Assembly: GCA_905221605.1 (NCBI GenBank)
Contig: CAJNDS010000702.1
Span: 796,406 to 860,405, forward strand
DNA: 64,000 bases
Direction of reading: 5' to 3'
Source of the DNA: Symbiodinium natans
Taxonomy: Eukaryota > Sar > Dinophyceae > Suessiales > Symbiodiniaceae
The notes under the pieces were generated by a model, which ran no database searches, was not told where the DNA came from, and worked only from the letters and a program-made list of their open reading frames with translations. The translations under genes and the position numbers were made by a program. Position 1 is the stretch's first letter. Each line of letters begins with the position of its first letter. This document shows, one piece after another, positions 1 through 34,819 of the stretch.

Positions 1-859
1 AGGCACCGCATGCTGCATTCTGGCTGCATCAGGCACGATTACCGAACACTTCCTCGGTTTCGTTTCACAAGGCCAACCCGAAGCACCACCTTCTTCAATG
101 GCTTCATCCAAGCGTCACCTGCCGTTGCAGGTGGAAGCAAATACACTGCTGTCGGAGGCTTGTTTTGTAAACAATGTACCGAGACAAACCATGCCCCATG
201 CAACAAGTTGGTGGGTGGCCATTCTGGTGGCCAAGTCACCTTCTACATACGCTTGTCTTTTCTGCTCTGGCGCCGTGCACGGGATGGGTCTTGCATGGTT
301 TCGCCTTTACTGCCGGCAGGTCGGCGATGATGTTGCCGCTTCTGCCGGAGCAGCTTGCCACAGCCGCTTGGCAAGTTAGGCATCCTGAGTCGGTGGAGAG
401 CAACTGGGTCAAGGGTGCCGAGTCCTCTGACCTGAGGTGATGAGGTGCACATGTCTCACGTGCTGGAGGCCGTATGGTTCCTTCAAAGCAGACGGTTACG
501 GAATCGCACAGGCCTTCAAGGGGCCATGCAGAAACCCTCCTCATGAAGTATTGGCTCTCACCAGGCCATGGGCGTGAGCAAGGCGAGACCCTCATATGGG
601 TCACGTGCTCCGGTCCCAGAGCCTGCTCGGTGAACACCTCGGTTCCTGGTAAGGAATGGGCCATGGGGACGTGCCGCTTCACAGTGGGCCGCGAGACGAC
701 TTCTGCCGAGGCTGCATAGAATAGATGTGCAACCCTGGCCTGAGCAGGATCTTGGGTTCGCACTCGCAGTCTGTCTTCACACCAATGGCCAATTACCAAC
801 TTGAACGAACCATGCGTCTTTGGGAATTCCACAGGGTGACCCTCTTAGTATGTGAGCTG
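1..859. other. unassigned flank, no gene seen
   Basis: Several frames are open for 60-200 codons on both strands, including 198 codons on the minus strand at 236-832. None shows a motif I recognise and they overlap one another freely, as expected in GC-rich noncoding DNA. The last part could still be the eroded upstream portion of the retrotransposon that becomes recognisable at about 0.87 kb. Confidence 0.4.
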
Positions 860-864
860 CTGCT

Positions 865-2660
865 ACATTGTTGGGTGAGTGGGCTAACGAGATCCCACGC
901 GAGGAGGTGTTTGCTAAGGTCTTCGTCGACGATCGTCTCATGCTGAGCAGCAATTAGCAGCAGTTACAGCAAGCCTTTCCTACCACTCAATTTGGGGATG
1001 GTTCTTTTGATTTTAAGACTGAGGCTAAATCTGTTGCTTTTGGAAATAATGTCGAAGCTGATAATCTGTGGTGGTTAGATGCTTACGAAGTTAAAAGACA
1101 AGCAAATCGTGTATCTTGGGATACCACTCCCCCTTCAGAACACATCAGCCTCCGAGTTTTTGAAGCCCATCTTGCATGACTGCTATGTTCTCTTGAACAA
1201 AATGGTAGATCACACATCACACATGACAATGTTGCCACGATTGTTGCGCGAAAAATCATACCTGCCATTTGATACCCTTGTGCCGCTGTTCGACCTCCTA
1301 AGCCGCAAATTGAACATTTGCGGTCAAAGATTCCGCAAGTGCCAAGCTCAAGCAGCACACATTGTCTTTTGTGAGCAAACTCATCTGTTTGATCCTGAAA
1401 GCGCTATGGTTTTTCCTAATATGAGGTTTTGGATACAAGTGTTCATGCAAGCATCTTTGCTAGCACAGCAGCTTAAAGACATGCTTGAGCAGTCGATCCC
1501 ATCCAATGATCACCCTTATGCCATCTCACGCTTGAGTCTTTTATCTTGTTCACCAGAGAGCGCTTGCAGATCGACCGGGCCGCAACGGTCATCGCGTCTG
1601 CGGTGAGCAGGCAAGCTGTGCACACAGTGCAGTGTTGGAAGGCTAAGCTCTCAGCTTATCGCATCGCAGCTTGTCAGAACATGCTGGAAGATGTGTCGAG
1701 ACGGTTCTTCGCTGGGCACAGCATTGGCAGACCATCTGCTTTGCCCAGCACATATACCAAGGACTAAAGCAGCGGGAGAGCAGGGTTGCAAGCTGTGATA
1801 GCAGATTTTCCGAACCCGAGAACGTGCTTTGTGGAAGTCTAGGGATGCCTTCGTCTTAGAGGCACTCTTATGTTGCGATTTTTGCGACTCATGATGCGAA
1901 ACGTTGCGAAGCCATCTTTCAGTGCACTGAAATGGTCAGGCTGATGCCCTCGGAGAATGGGAGCGAGGCAGGAGACCTACCACGACAACAGCTGCAGCTT
2001 TACAAGTTGTTTGCCACAGCGCAGAGGACCAGGGTGACGTTGGCAAAGACCTCGACGAGGTCGGAGTCACGGGATTCGAATGAATGTCGTGCCACTTCGG
2101 GCTGGTCAATCCTTCGAAACTTCTGCCGGATACAGATTCTGTGGTATGGGCCTGCTAGGCTTCTAGATTCTTCTAGGCTAGGTGCACTTTTCCAGGCTGC
2201 ACTTACAGGGCGACCAGATCTGCAGCAACGCCTAGGTTGTAGACCCCGGAACTCTTGGTGATAGTTCATCAAGCAACACTGGGCATGCGCAAGCCCGTTG
2301 GCAATATTGCATCTCACTGGCTGACAGCCGAACAGCCGAAGAGTCTACTTGTATCATCAGAGGAACCGCGCGAAAGAAGCCTCACAAGACACAAGCCCAA
2401 GCTTTGCAGATGGATCCGTCTTCTGTGAAACTCACTCGCTTCACGCACGGCATGGGCTCCTCGGCTGGGCATCTTGGAGTTCATGCACATCTCATGGGGT
2501 TCTATGCTCTGGGAGTGCTCTACGGCAAGCTTCTGCGAGCCCGATCAATTGTACTGCGATACTCATTCCAACAACTACAAGCTCATCAGCCAGTGAAAAC
2601 CCTCAAGCCTTGTAATTGCTGGCTCTTCGTAAGGCAGGGAATTAGGATACTAATGTAGTG
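865..2660 (+). mobile_element. decayed LINE-like retrotransposon (RT and RNase H remnants)
   Basis: Around 901-954 one frame reads ...KVFVDDRLMLSSN and then hits TAG. The FVDD box (Asp-Asp at 928-933) is the metal-binding core of a reverse transcriptase palm. About 50 codons on, the frame shifts to one containing KQIVYLGIPLPLQ (1100-1140), the YLG motif that follows the palm in non-LTR retrotransposons. Further RT-like sequence continues in alternating frames to about 1.6 kb; THDNVATIVARKII near 1220 sits in a different frame from the YLG motif. At 2396-2470 a frame reads SFADGSVFCETHSLHARHG, resembling the D-G-S start of an RNase H domain and in the order expected for RT-RNase H elements. 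Stops and frameshifts separate all parts, so this is a dead copy. No poly-A tail or target-site duplication could be fixed. The family assignment is by motif only and the outer limits are approximate. Confidence 0.55.
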
Positions 2661-4440
2661 CCTTTGAGAGTGCTATAGGCTATATAGGGTATATGAGAAA
2701 ACCTACTTGCTTTAATTCTATTGAGAATCAGTAGTTGAACAGATATGGCATATACAGGCTTGACCACAAAGGTGGCACGTAACTTCGAACAATCTCTAGA
2801 CCTCAGAAAGTACACGCCTAATGGGTTCGGGGTTTACAAGTTTGGGGCTGAGCTGAGCATGAGCTGACGAGGACATAAGAGGACTCCTCTTGCCGACATG
2901 ATTCCACAGTTGTCACATCTGTGCGTGGGATGGGGGAGATGTGCTCTGAGGTTCCTGCAGGCTGTGCAACTGCATTGCTTGCCATCACGCCCAGATTCAA
3001 ACATCGCAGAAACGAAAAATCACGTCATCCAGACGGGAGTCTGAAGATCGAGCCAGTTCCCCTTAGCCCCAAGTGAACAAGCCAACGGCCCAACTTGGAA
3101 GAGCTCAGAGCTCGCAGCTCTGAAGTTCTAACAGTTCCACCTCGACTTGTAACTTAGGAGCCCGATATTGCCAACACTGTGAGTGGTGAGCTGATGTTAG
3201 CCCTAGACCTCTTGGATTGCTCCAATGCCGCATCAAAGCCATGCGGGTGACGGTCAGCTCTACGGCGGACAACTGCGACCCTTAGCTTAACAATCTAGTG
3301 GCTTGCATAAGTATCTGAGAGATTCGGCAGGGTCTCATCTGGCCTGCATGACATAACGTGGACTAGTGACTAGTGGCCAGATGCCAGAATGCAAAGCTAT
3401 CTCGGAAGGCCCAAACCTTTCGAATGCCTTTCTGCTTGTGGTGCGCCAGGAAGGATGGGTGCTCGAGCTCGAGGTGTCCCAGAAGACGACGGCCGGGCAC
3501 AATCCATGCGAAGGCTGCTGTTACCCAGAAAAAGAAGTCTTGATTGAGGTGGCTGCGCTGAAAAAGCTGCTGGCGGGGCCACCTCACTTCCTTGGTGTTG
3601 TGGCAAGCACCAAAGTTCTGCTCCTGGGCGCATCAACGATTCTCGTTGGAAGGGGGGCCTTCCTTTGTGGGCTTCGGGCTGCGTGTGGTTTGTACACATG
3701 CTCGACATGAGTATGCAGACTGAGGTTTCGTGACAATGGTGCCTTGGTAGCATGGTCCATGGTCCGGGAAGCAAAGCAAGGTTGGTCCAGACCACTTCAG
3801 CCCAGTGTGATGACAGGCTCTCATGGACGCAACCAGCTGCGGCTGCTCACCAGACGCAACATTCATTTTTCTCAACGTACAATTTATCTGTTCCATTTTC
3901 CTGTCAGGCACAGATGCAAAGTTGTCCTATCACTTGCCGCTACTAGTGTGCTCGTCGTATTGAAGGAGTCATTTCGCATTCCCAACTCTACTCGTCCGGG
4001 GAGCTTGGTCGCGCCAGTGTTGTTGCAATTTTCCCATTTAAGCCAGCTTCGCAGTCAGCAGCGCACAGGGTTCGAGTTTCCCAGAAGCATGTCTGCACAT
4101 TGCTGGGCCGGGAGGTTCTTGAGTCTTGAGAGATTAACATTTGAGCGCCAAGGTGTGCTCACAACCTTGTTCGACAAAGAGATTGTACATAGCCACGAGC
4201 CTTGACAGCACTCGGCGGACTTCAGCGCCTAAGATTCGACCTTGAAGTGTGCTCTGCACTTATCTGCTTGTAGGCCCATGATTGCTAAGCGCTTTGAGGT
4301 GACACTTCTCAATGTGGCTGAGCTGGCAGACAGGGTTGCAGAGTTCCGAAAGGGCTAGACTCGCAGGAAACCCTTTCGCCCCACCCTGGTGTCAAGTGGC
4401 AAAAGAGGACGAGCGAGAGCGCAGTAGCGCTCCGCCCCAT
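2661..4440. other. intergenic stretch, no recognisable gene
   Basis: Overlapping open frames occur on both strands between 3363 and 4205, the longest being 153 codons on + at 3744-4205. None carries a family motif or a convincing exon with AG acceptor and downstream donor. I see no gene here. Confidence 0.35.
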
Positions 4441-4548
4441 GCCCCAAAGAAAGAATGAAAGAAAGACAGAAAGAAAGAAAGAAAGAAAGAAAGAGAGAAA
4501 GAGAGAGAGAGAGAGAGAGAGCGAGAGACAGAGAAAAACATGTGTGTG

Positions 4549-4592
<44 letters not shown>
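4441..4592. repeat. GAAA/GA tract followed by TG dinucleotide microsatellite
   Basis: A GAAA-type purine tract (about 4451-4500) passes into GA repeats (4500-4525) and then an almost pure TG repeat (about 4541-4592). It lies 150 bp upstream of the first GH1 exon. The HTHTHT and LSLSLS peptides predicted across it are translation artefacts of the repeat. Confidence 0.9.
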
Positions 4593-4594
<2 letters not shown>

Positions 4595-4744
4595 TTTCAT
4601 CAATAGCGGCTGAAATCGTCTCGGGCAAGGGTTCCCGAGAGCGTGCTAAAGAAGAAGAGGAGAAAGAGACGGAGCGCTACTTTCCGAGTTTCATGCACCA
4701 GACCCCTGTATGTATGGTCCAACTGGCGAGCGGCAATCTTCCAG

Positions 4745-27868
<23,124 letters not shown>

Positions 27869-30248
27869 TGTTTTCGGCTCGTTGTAGCGACAGGCAGTGA
27901 AAGTTTGCTTAAATGAGGGCGTGTTGACGAGCTACATCGTGGCGACTTCATGTTTTACACTCGTCCTTTATCCAGGGTGAAAAGCTGAGAGTGCCCTCGC
28001 GCATTCACGTCTCCTCCGAGTTTGTGCCGTGCCTTGGCGGGCAGTTTATAGATGTGTGCCAGTTTTGTTATTGTCGATCACAGGTTCCTTGTGCTCATAG
28101 CGTGTGACGCATGCTGCAGATAGGCTGGGGACCGAAAATGTTTAAAGCACGTGAACGATCTGAGGTTCCACGGCAGGGGCAAGGACAGTTTTGAGATTTA
28201 TTCCACAGGTCAGACGTGCTTTGTGCGATCAAAGCCAGGGGAGGGGGTTACAGAACTGTGCACGCATCAGGCCCAGGTTCAGCGCTTCAAGCTGCCTGGA
28301 AGTTAAGTTGGGAAAGTTGTTCTTGCAGTTACAACTGGCTTGAGCAGAACAAGCAGACTGTCAAGTGACGTGTGTCACCCTGTCATTGTCGGCAATCTCA
28401 ACGCACCAGAGGAATTCAAGACCCATTCTACAGTACTACGATGCACGAAGCATAGGACCGTCAACACACATTCCTTCACCTTTTGCAGTGGCTGAATGGC
28501 TGAGCCACTCGCGCCCCTGAAGGAGCCGGAGGCCGAGCCCAAAAAGGCGGGTCCCACGCTGTCCAAGGCCGATGCGAAGCGTATCTTGGCTTCACAGACA
28601 TTCAGGAGCAGAGGATATTTTTCAACTTGCAGCCGTATACATTCGGCTTCCATATGAAACGCGGCGCAGAGCTTATGAACAAGATTTGCGCAAGAGCCGC
28701 AGCAACAATAAACACCACAGATCAGACCAGCCGGAACTGCACATGTTGGATGACACACGGTATAAATGAAGCGCATTGGCGACATGTCCTCTTTTTACAT
28801 AGAAAAGTTCTTGATGCGCATCTGCGATGTGGTTTTGCATTGTGGGTTTCATGTTCTTGCAGCTTGTGTAGTTTGCCGACAGCGAATGGAAGAACGCTCC
28901 ACAGAGTGTCACGGACATGTGCTGCTAAACTGCTTGGACATGCATTGACATGTGGTGAAGGAATGCTGGAGGAGTTTCCTGGCTGGCAACTGGACTTGGG
29001 ATCTGGATGGAGCCTGGGTAGCCTGAGGGACCTTGCAGTAATGCGCAAACTCTGCCAAGAGCGATGACAGACTGGAAGACGTCAAGCGCAGCCTACAAGC
29101 ACCAAGCCTTAGATGATTTCAGGTTCATCGCGCGCTACCAGGACACGGGCACGGAGCTGCCAAAGATGTCCGGAGCAAGTAATGGTCTTTGCATTGCCTG
29201 TACACCATGACTCAACACCCGGGTTGAAAAGTCGGACCTACGACTGCAAAGTCCATCGTAGGATGCAGACAGGCAGGCTTGTGGGCGGCGGATCAACACT
29301 TGGAATATGTTCATGCAAGTCCAACACGTTCGTGTATAGTTTGGGGCGGGCACATAGGGCGCCTGGTGGTTTCGTCAGTTTTCTTGCAGTTTCATGACAT
29401 TTCGGATGATTTCGTGGGGGGGGGGGGGGGGGGGCAGCAGGACATTTGACGTTTCTGCAGCAAAACGCGCTGTCGCAAGCGAATGTGACCATGCCCAAAC
29501 CACTGGCATGTACAGCGCTTTTGCATCTTTACACAATATACAGCAAACGGATGTTTGACGTTCCTGCAACAAGGCGCGCTCTCGCAAGCGTTCATATTTT
29601 TTGAACATGTGATTATGCCGACGGTACGACGACAGTGATAGTAGCAAACATGTTGGTACAAGATGCAGTAGTTGCCGTGTGGTTTTCTGGTGACATGAAA
29701 AGCAATGTTTCGATCTTATAGTTGCCATCGATGCCGTAAATCATTTAAGCCTGTCCATCAAGACCAAACTATGTCCTTCCCCCCGGAAACATCAGACGGG
29801 TCTCTGCTTGGCAGGATGACCACTTTCAGACTAAGATGGTATCTCGAAAGCAAGCCAGTCCGCGGATGTCCGGCTTTGTTTTTGCTGTGGCAGCCCTTCC
29901 TAGCTAGCACTTTTGGTCACTGCGGTTGCTTATGGCATCTTCTGAGCCGTGCTAGGCATGAATCAGAGGAAACCCTGTGCGCATTCTGACGAAAAAACAG
30001 ATCAGGTTAGCTGTTTCCAACAGTTTCTCATCCACAATGATGTTGCTTGGCTAGCAGATGGTTTCATGAGAATAGAGTTGCGCCAGACGCCTGCTGCATC
30101 TGACTGAAGAGCCAGTGCTTGTCTCCCGACCGTGGTATGCCCTACAGGGTGCTGGGGTGTCGCATCTTGCCTTTTCAGCATCGCTGCGCGGGTGCTGAAA
30201 GCTTGGGGATGTGTCAGTTTGACGTTTTCACATCGATTTCGAGTTCAG
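27869..30248. other. between GH1 and the coiled-coil gene; weak candidate exons
   Basis: Directly after the GH1 stop there is no recognisable gene to 28.49 kb. At 28497 an ATG opens MAEPLAPLKEPEAEPKKAG... (54 codons), which looks like a plausible N-terminus. At 29062 or 29113 segments reading MTDWKTSSAAYKHQALDDF and RYQDTGTELPKMSG look exon-like. Their phases do not join cleanly to each other or to 30249, so I leave them as candidates for the 5' part of the following gene. A G run (about 29417-29434) lies in between. Confidence 0.3.
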
Positions 30249-33200
30249 ACCGACGCCTCCAAGGAGATGCGGCTTCTGAAAGCCCGGAGGAGTCTGTGCA
30301 TGCCCATACAGGCCCCTGGGGCCCCTGCGGGCATTCCTTTGTATTCGCAAATTCGCAAAGAGGAGCATTTCTCCAATAAGATGTTCGAGCTACAGTGGTA
30401 AGGGAACCAGCGGTTTGCGTTACGCATTCTTCGAAGCAAGGATGGATGAAATCGCAGACCAACGGAAGTTCACGGCTTGCTAGACAAGCTGCCAGGGTTG
30501 CGCTGTTTGATCAATTTGCCACGCTCTGACCCAACAGGCAGAGATCATCCCAAAGCAACGTGGATGCAAAAGAAACACGAGCTACCGCGCGAGAATTTGT
30601 TGTGAGTTCAGAGTCAACCATTTCGTGAATGGTCAATCAGGGTCAAGTCGGAGGCAGATCTTAACCATTCCTAACTCCGTCTCCCCGTGAAGGCCCTGAG
30701 AACTCTAACCGTCAAAAACCATGAAAGGTACGGCTTCGAGCCCACAGCGCGTGGTGTTAGCCGAGTGCAGGACGGGGACTCAGTTGTAGCAGACTGTCAA
30801 AGCTCTTGCACCCCAACTGCGAGAGCGGACCCAACCGATATGCGAGGCCACCCTAAGCGCGCCCACGCTGACGGAGGACGCGTCCTTACCATCTGAAAGG
30901 TCGCGACAGGTTGATAGGGATTTCTGCTGCAGAATCGTACAGAGCTGGCAGGACCCTGAGATCCAGCAGATGAACCATTTTGTCGCTCTGCGAAAGGTTT
31001 TTTTTCGAGATTCGCGCTGGCCCGATGATCAATCCCAAACACAACAGTCTCTTGCAAACCCAGGTCGTGTACTTGACCGGAGATCTTCCGAAGTCGAAGG
31101 CTGCAGAAGGTGCAACTGTTTGACGCGATCAGCGTGTAGGGCTAAGATCTCGGCAGCCGCAAAAAGCTCGAGTCAGGCTGAGCCTTCGGTGTAGTATTAT
31201 TGGAACAGGTTCTGGGAGACGGTTTTCATGAGCATTCTGTCTGATGTATGCTTAGGTGGCTTAGGTTATGTCAGGTTGCCAGGTTGTGGTGCTGTCTCTG
31301 ATGGAGCATCCCACTCATGCTGATCTTTCGGCAGTGCTGCGAACGGCAAGAGCTGAAAAAGGGACTTAAATTCGAGGGAGTTTAGTAGGACAACCTTGAA
31401 GAGCTGGATGTGGGTAGAGTCGGGTCGAGTTCTAGGCAGATGACTCGCTGTTGTGAGTTTGAGGTGGCATAGGAAGACTTGCATTACAGCATTGTCCTGC
31501 CCTTTACTGCAACACGTGGCCCTCCCGCACCGACTACTTGCACATTAGATGCGTAGTTCGGGTCCGTTCATTCCCTTGATAACTGTCCGGAGACCCTGTC
31601 AACCGAAGTGTGCGCGCTCTCAGTGTTGCGCCGACATGTCAGGCGAACCACGGGCTTGTTCAACCCTGGGGAAGTCGGGAAGTTGCCATAATTTGCCATA
31701 TCTAAGGCTGTGCCTGCAAGCTTCGGCCGCAGGTTCGACGCGCCACAGATGCTCCAGGGTTGCTCGCAAACAGGAGTTTAAATGCAGACTGGAACCCATT
31801 GCGTCACATTGCGCTGTTGGCTGTCTTTGGCTGTTGCCTTTCCTAAACAAAAACACATAGAAAGGATAAAGTCGCTCAAGCCCGCCGGCCAGGTTTTGGA
31901 ACAAGTCTTGGAGCAGCTCCGGGCTCGGGCCCAGGAGTTGCTTGTCAAGTAGTTAATGAAGTTAATGCACATGGGCACCAACAGCTCACCTTCCTCTGCT
32001 GGCGTCCCTATGTTTTGTTTTCTCTGTTGGAAGCAGCATCCATCTCCATTCAGGCTACTTGAATGGTTTGTGAGGCTCATTCGTGCTTTCTCAGCAGCAG
32101 TGTCTTGCACGGAGCGTTTATCATTCTAATGAATTGCCACACCTACAAACACCTAGCCGCTCGGCTCAAGCGATCGGCTGGACCAAGTCATCCCTTCATG
32201 GTCCTCTAAAAGAAAATCTCGGTAGCTTGGCGGACAAGTGTTACACAGGGCTAACAGGCTTTGTTGAAGTTTGCACATGCCTTTGTTGCAACACTCGTGA
32301 GCTGAGGTCTGATTGAAGCAGTTACAATGAAGTTGGCCTGCAGGCGCTCTCATGGAACGCAAGAGGTTCTGCTTGCTGATGTGACAACGTATGTGCCAAC
32401 GTGACAGAATGCAACAATCTGTCAAGCTTTTGCAGTTGTCACTCCGGCTGGCTTCTCTTCCCCGCCCCGAAAATTCCTTTACACATCTTTGTCAGAGATC
32501 CACCTCCTCCTCTCCCATTGATCCATGCGATTAAAAGGCTCACAAGCACGAGCTTGGTCGGTTGTCCCAGATGTCCGTGCTTGGACACGGTCGACACTTG
32601 TAAGGTGCGCCTTGGTGGCTTTGCTTTTCGCACAGGGAGGTCATGCTTTCCGCAGGAAGAAGGCCAGATGCTGCAATCATCTGCAACAGTCTCGAGATGT
32701 TGCGCCTGAAGCCGAGACCTGACGAGGTTGAGAAGACGAGCCTCCGTCGCCAGGAGCCAAAGGCTGTTTCTTTCAGTTTATGCCAACACGTGTCATTCAG
32801 AGTCGTTAAACCTTCGCGACATTTCGCGACATTTCCGGCTTGGTTGAACTGGAGTTGGAAGCAGTAGTGCAGCAACGCAGGCCTTGCTGGAAGAGCTCGA
32901 GCAGGTCCTGGGTGCAGAGCACCGTGAGGCGCCACTGTGGTCACGAAGAATATTGAATATCTTGAATCTTTTTGCCCCATGTGTATGTTCAAGTCATTGT
33001 GCGAGTCTATAGAAGCGGTGAAGTGAAACTTTCGGACCGGGGCAAGGGCAGATTGCATCACATGACAGTCTCGCAGTGTCAGTTGGGGGCTCATCCCTCA
33101 GGCAGCAGAACAGAGGCTACACGAGTTCGAGGACGACCTGCGCATCACTTTCAAGGCTTGCACCTGTCATTCACACCATACCCCTCTGGTTGTATCTTGA

Positions 33201-33526
33201 GACATCGATTTAGACTCAGAAGAAACAACCAGAAAGAACCCTGAAACAACTGCGCGCCAGAGGCATTGCCCAAGAACGGCCGCGGCGCGGTGGCCGCCCC
33301 CTCCGCGCGCTATGCGCTGCACAGGCCTGGAATGGCGCGTTGGCAGCTGCAAGCCTGAGCAAGCCTCTAAAGAACCTCAAGAGTGCACGGCCTTTGCCTT
33401 TTGCCTTTATGCTAACGGCTCACGAATTACGACTTCGTGGTAGGACCTTAGGAAGTCTTTTAAGCTTTTTTTGAGATGAAAACAGAGAGAGGCTCTTCAA
33501 CCAGCGTCATGGCTGGCAGATCAAAG
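30249..33526 (+). CDS. unidentified coiled-coil protein gene, partial exon model
   Basis: I do not recognise the family. The exons join in phase with good splice signals: 30249-30394 (TDASKEMRLLKARRSLC...SNKMFELQ), 30933 to about 30957 (IVQSWQDP), 31064-31099 (VVYLTGDLPKSK), 31893-31943 (VLEQVLEQLRARAQELL), 32881-32928 (ALLEELEQVLGAEHRE), 33114-33155 (RLHEFEDDLRITFK), 33490-33526 (RLFNQRHGWQIKG). Donors are GT, probable GA, GC, GT, GC, GC, GC; acceptors are AG. The central part (31893-33155) has Leu and Glu spacing typical of a coiled coil, so a structural or cytoskeletal role is possible, but this is inference only. The 5' end may include weak exons at 28.5 and 29.1 kb. The 3' end was not found and could lie beyond the repeat block at 33.75-35.7 kb. 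The model depends on several short exons and may be partly wrong. Confidence 0.42.
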
Positions 33527-33750
33527 GCCTCGAGACTGCTGCAGGCGAGCCTGGCATGCCTGCTTGGCTGTTAGACCCCTTCGGCCCTTGTTTTTTTGAA
33601 TCCACCGGGAAGTCGCTCATTCACGCTTTTCGGACTTTTCTGCATGTCGAGGTGCCTGGGATGCGGATTCGCCAGTCACAGCGATGGGCGATCGAGTGCC
33701 GCCGAAAATGTGCCTCGCAGAGCACGAGCCGAGGAATGTACTTAAATAAT

Positions 33751-34141
33751 ATTTTAAGGGGCTGCGCCCATGGGCGGGCAGCGCACGCAGAAGCCCGGGG
33801 CGAGCAGTTTCTAAGCATGTTGAGGCCCCTAAACTCCCTTAAAATCTCTAAGCGTTAAGTTTCTAAGCATTTTCAGGCCCCTAAACTCTCTTCAAATCTC
33901 TAAGCGTTTGAGGCTCCGAGACTCCCTTAACGTTTCTAAGCACTTTATAAGGCCCCTAAACTCCCTTTTTCCTAGCCCCGGGCTTAGACACGTCGCTTAT
34001 GCCCGCCCTTTGGGGGGCATCATGCTCCTGATGCCCCCCCGCGGTCCCGCCCCGGGAGCCGCTGATGCTCCTGATGCGCGCCTGGGGGTCCCGGGCTGGA
34101 CCCGCTGATGCTCATGATGCGCGCCCTCTGGGGGCCTCCGT
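33751..34141. repeat. 391-bp direct repeat, copy 1
   Basis: Starts ATTTTAAGGGGCTGCGCCC and ends in the CTCTGGGGGCCTCCGT boundary shared with copy 2. Internally it has about three tandem degenerate units of roughly 50 bp, each built on TTTCTAAGCA...GGCCCCTAAACTCCCTT plus TCTCTAAGCG, and then two GATGCTCMTGATGCGCGCC sub-repeats. Copy 2 follows 570 bp downstream and is nearly identical. Confidence 0.95.
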
Positions 34142-34320
34142 GGCGACGCAAAAAACCACGAAAAAAAAACCGTTCACCGGCGGCACGCGGGGGTCGGCGG
34201 CACTGGCGTCCGGCCTAATTCTGCTTCGCAGAAGGCCAGAGGCCAGCAAGGCTATTCCCGGGACGACCCGGGCTAAAAGGTCCGCATTTGCTCGGTCCTT
34301 TGGGGACCTCGCGCTGCCCG

Positions 34321-34712
34321 ATTTTAAGGGGCTGCGCCCATGGGCGGGCAGCGCACGCAGAAGCCCGGGGCGAGCAGTTTCTAAGCATGTTGAGGCCCCT
34401 AAACTCCCTTAAAATCTCTAAGCGTTAAGTTTCTAAGCATTTTCAGGCCCCTAAACTCCCTTCAAATCTCTAAGCGTTTGAGGCTCCGAGACTCCCTTAA
34501 CGTTTCTAAGCACTTTATAAGGCCCCTAAACTCCCTTTTTCCTAGCCCCGGGCTTAGACACGTCGCTTATGCCCGCCCTTTGGGGGGCATCATGCTCCTG
34601 ATGCCCCCCCCGCGGTCCCGCCCCGGGAGCCGCTGATGCTCCTGATGCGCGCCTGGGGGTCCCGGGCTGGACCCGCTGATGCTCATGATGCGCGCCCTCT
34701 GGGGGCCTCCGT
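34321..34712. repeat. 391-bp direct repeat, copy 2
   Basis: Near-identical to 33751-34141. The differences I see are one extra C in a C run and one T/C change. Both copies are followed by a GGTCCGC(A/G)TTTGCTCGGTCCTT motif (34278 and 34719). After copy 1, a 135-bp segment containing an A-rich stretch (34141-34275) intervenes; after copy 2 it is missing. The arrangement is an imperfect tandem duplication of about 570 bp. Confidence 0.95.
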
Positions 34713-34819
34713 TAAAAGGTCCGCGTTTGCTCGGTCCTTGGGGGACCTCGCGCTGCCCGATTTAATGGCTACCGCCAGTGCCGCCGACCCAGACCAACAA
34801 GACAGTGCTCTCTGAGTGC

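Noticed and set aside
236-832. 198-codon minus-strand ORF near the left edge
   Set aside because: No recognisable motif, overlaps many other open frames, and lies opposite to all supported genes.
4355-4628. His-Thr and Leu-Ser repeat ORFs on the minus strand
   Set aside because: Pure products of the TG and GA microsatellites.
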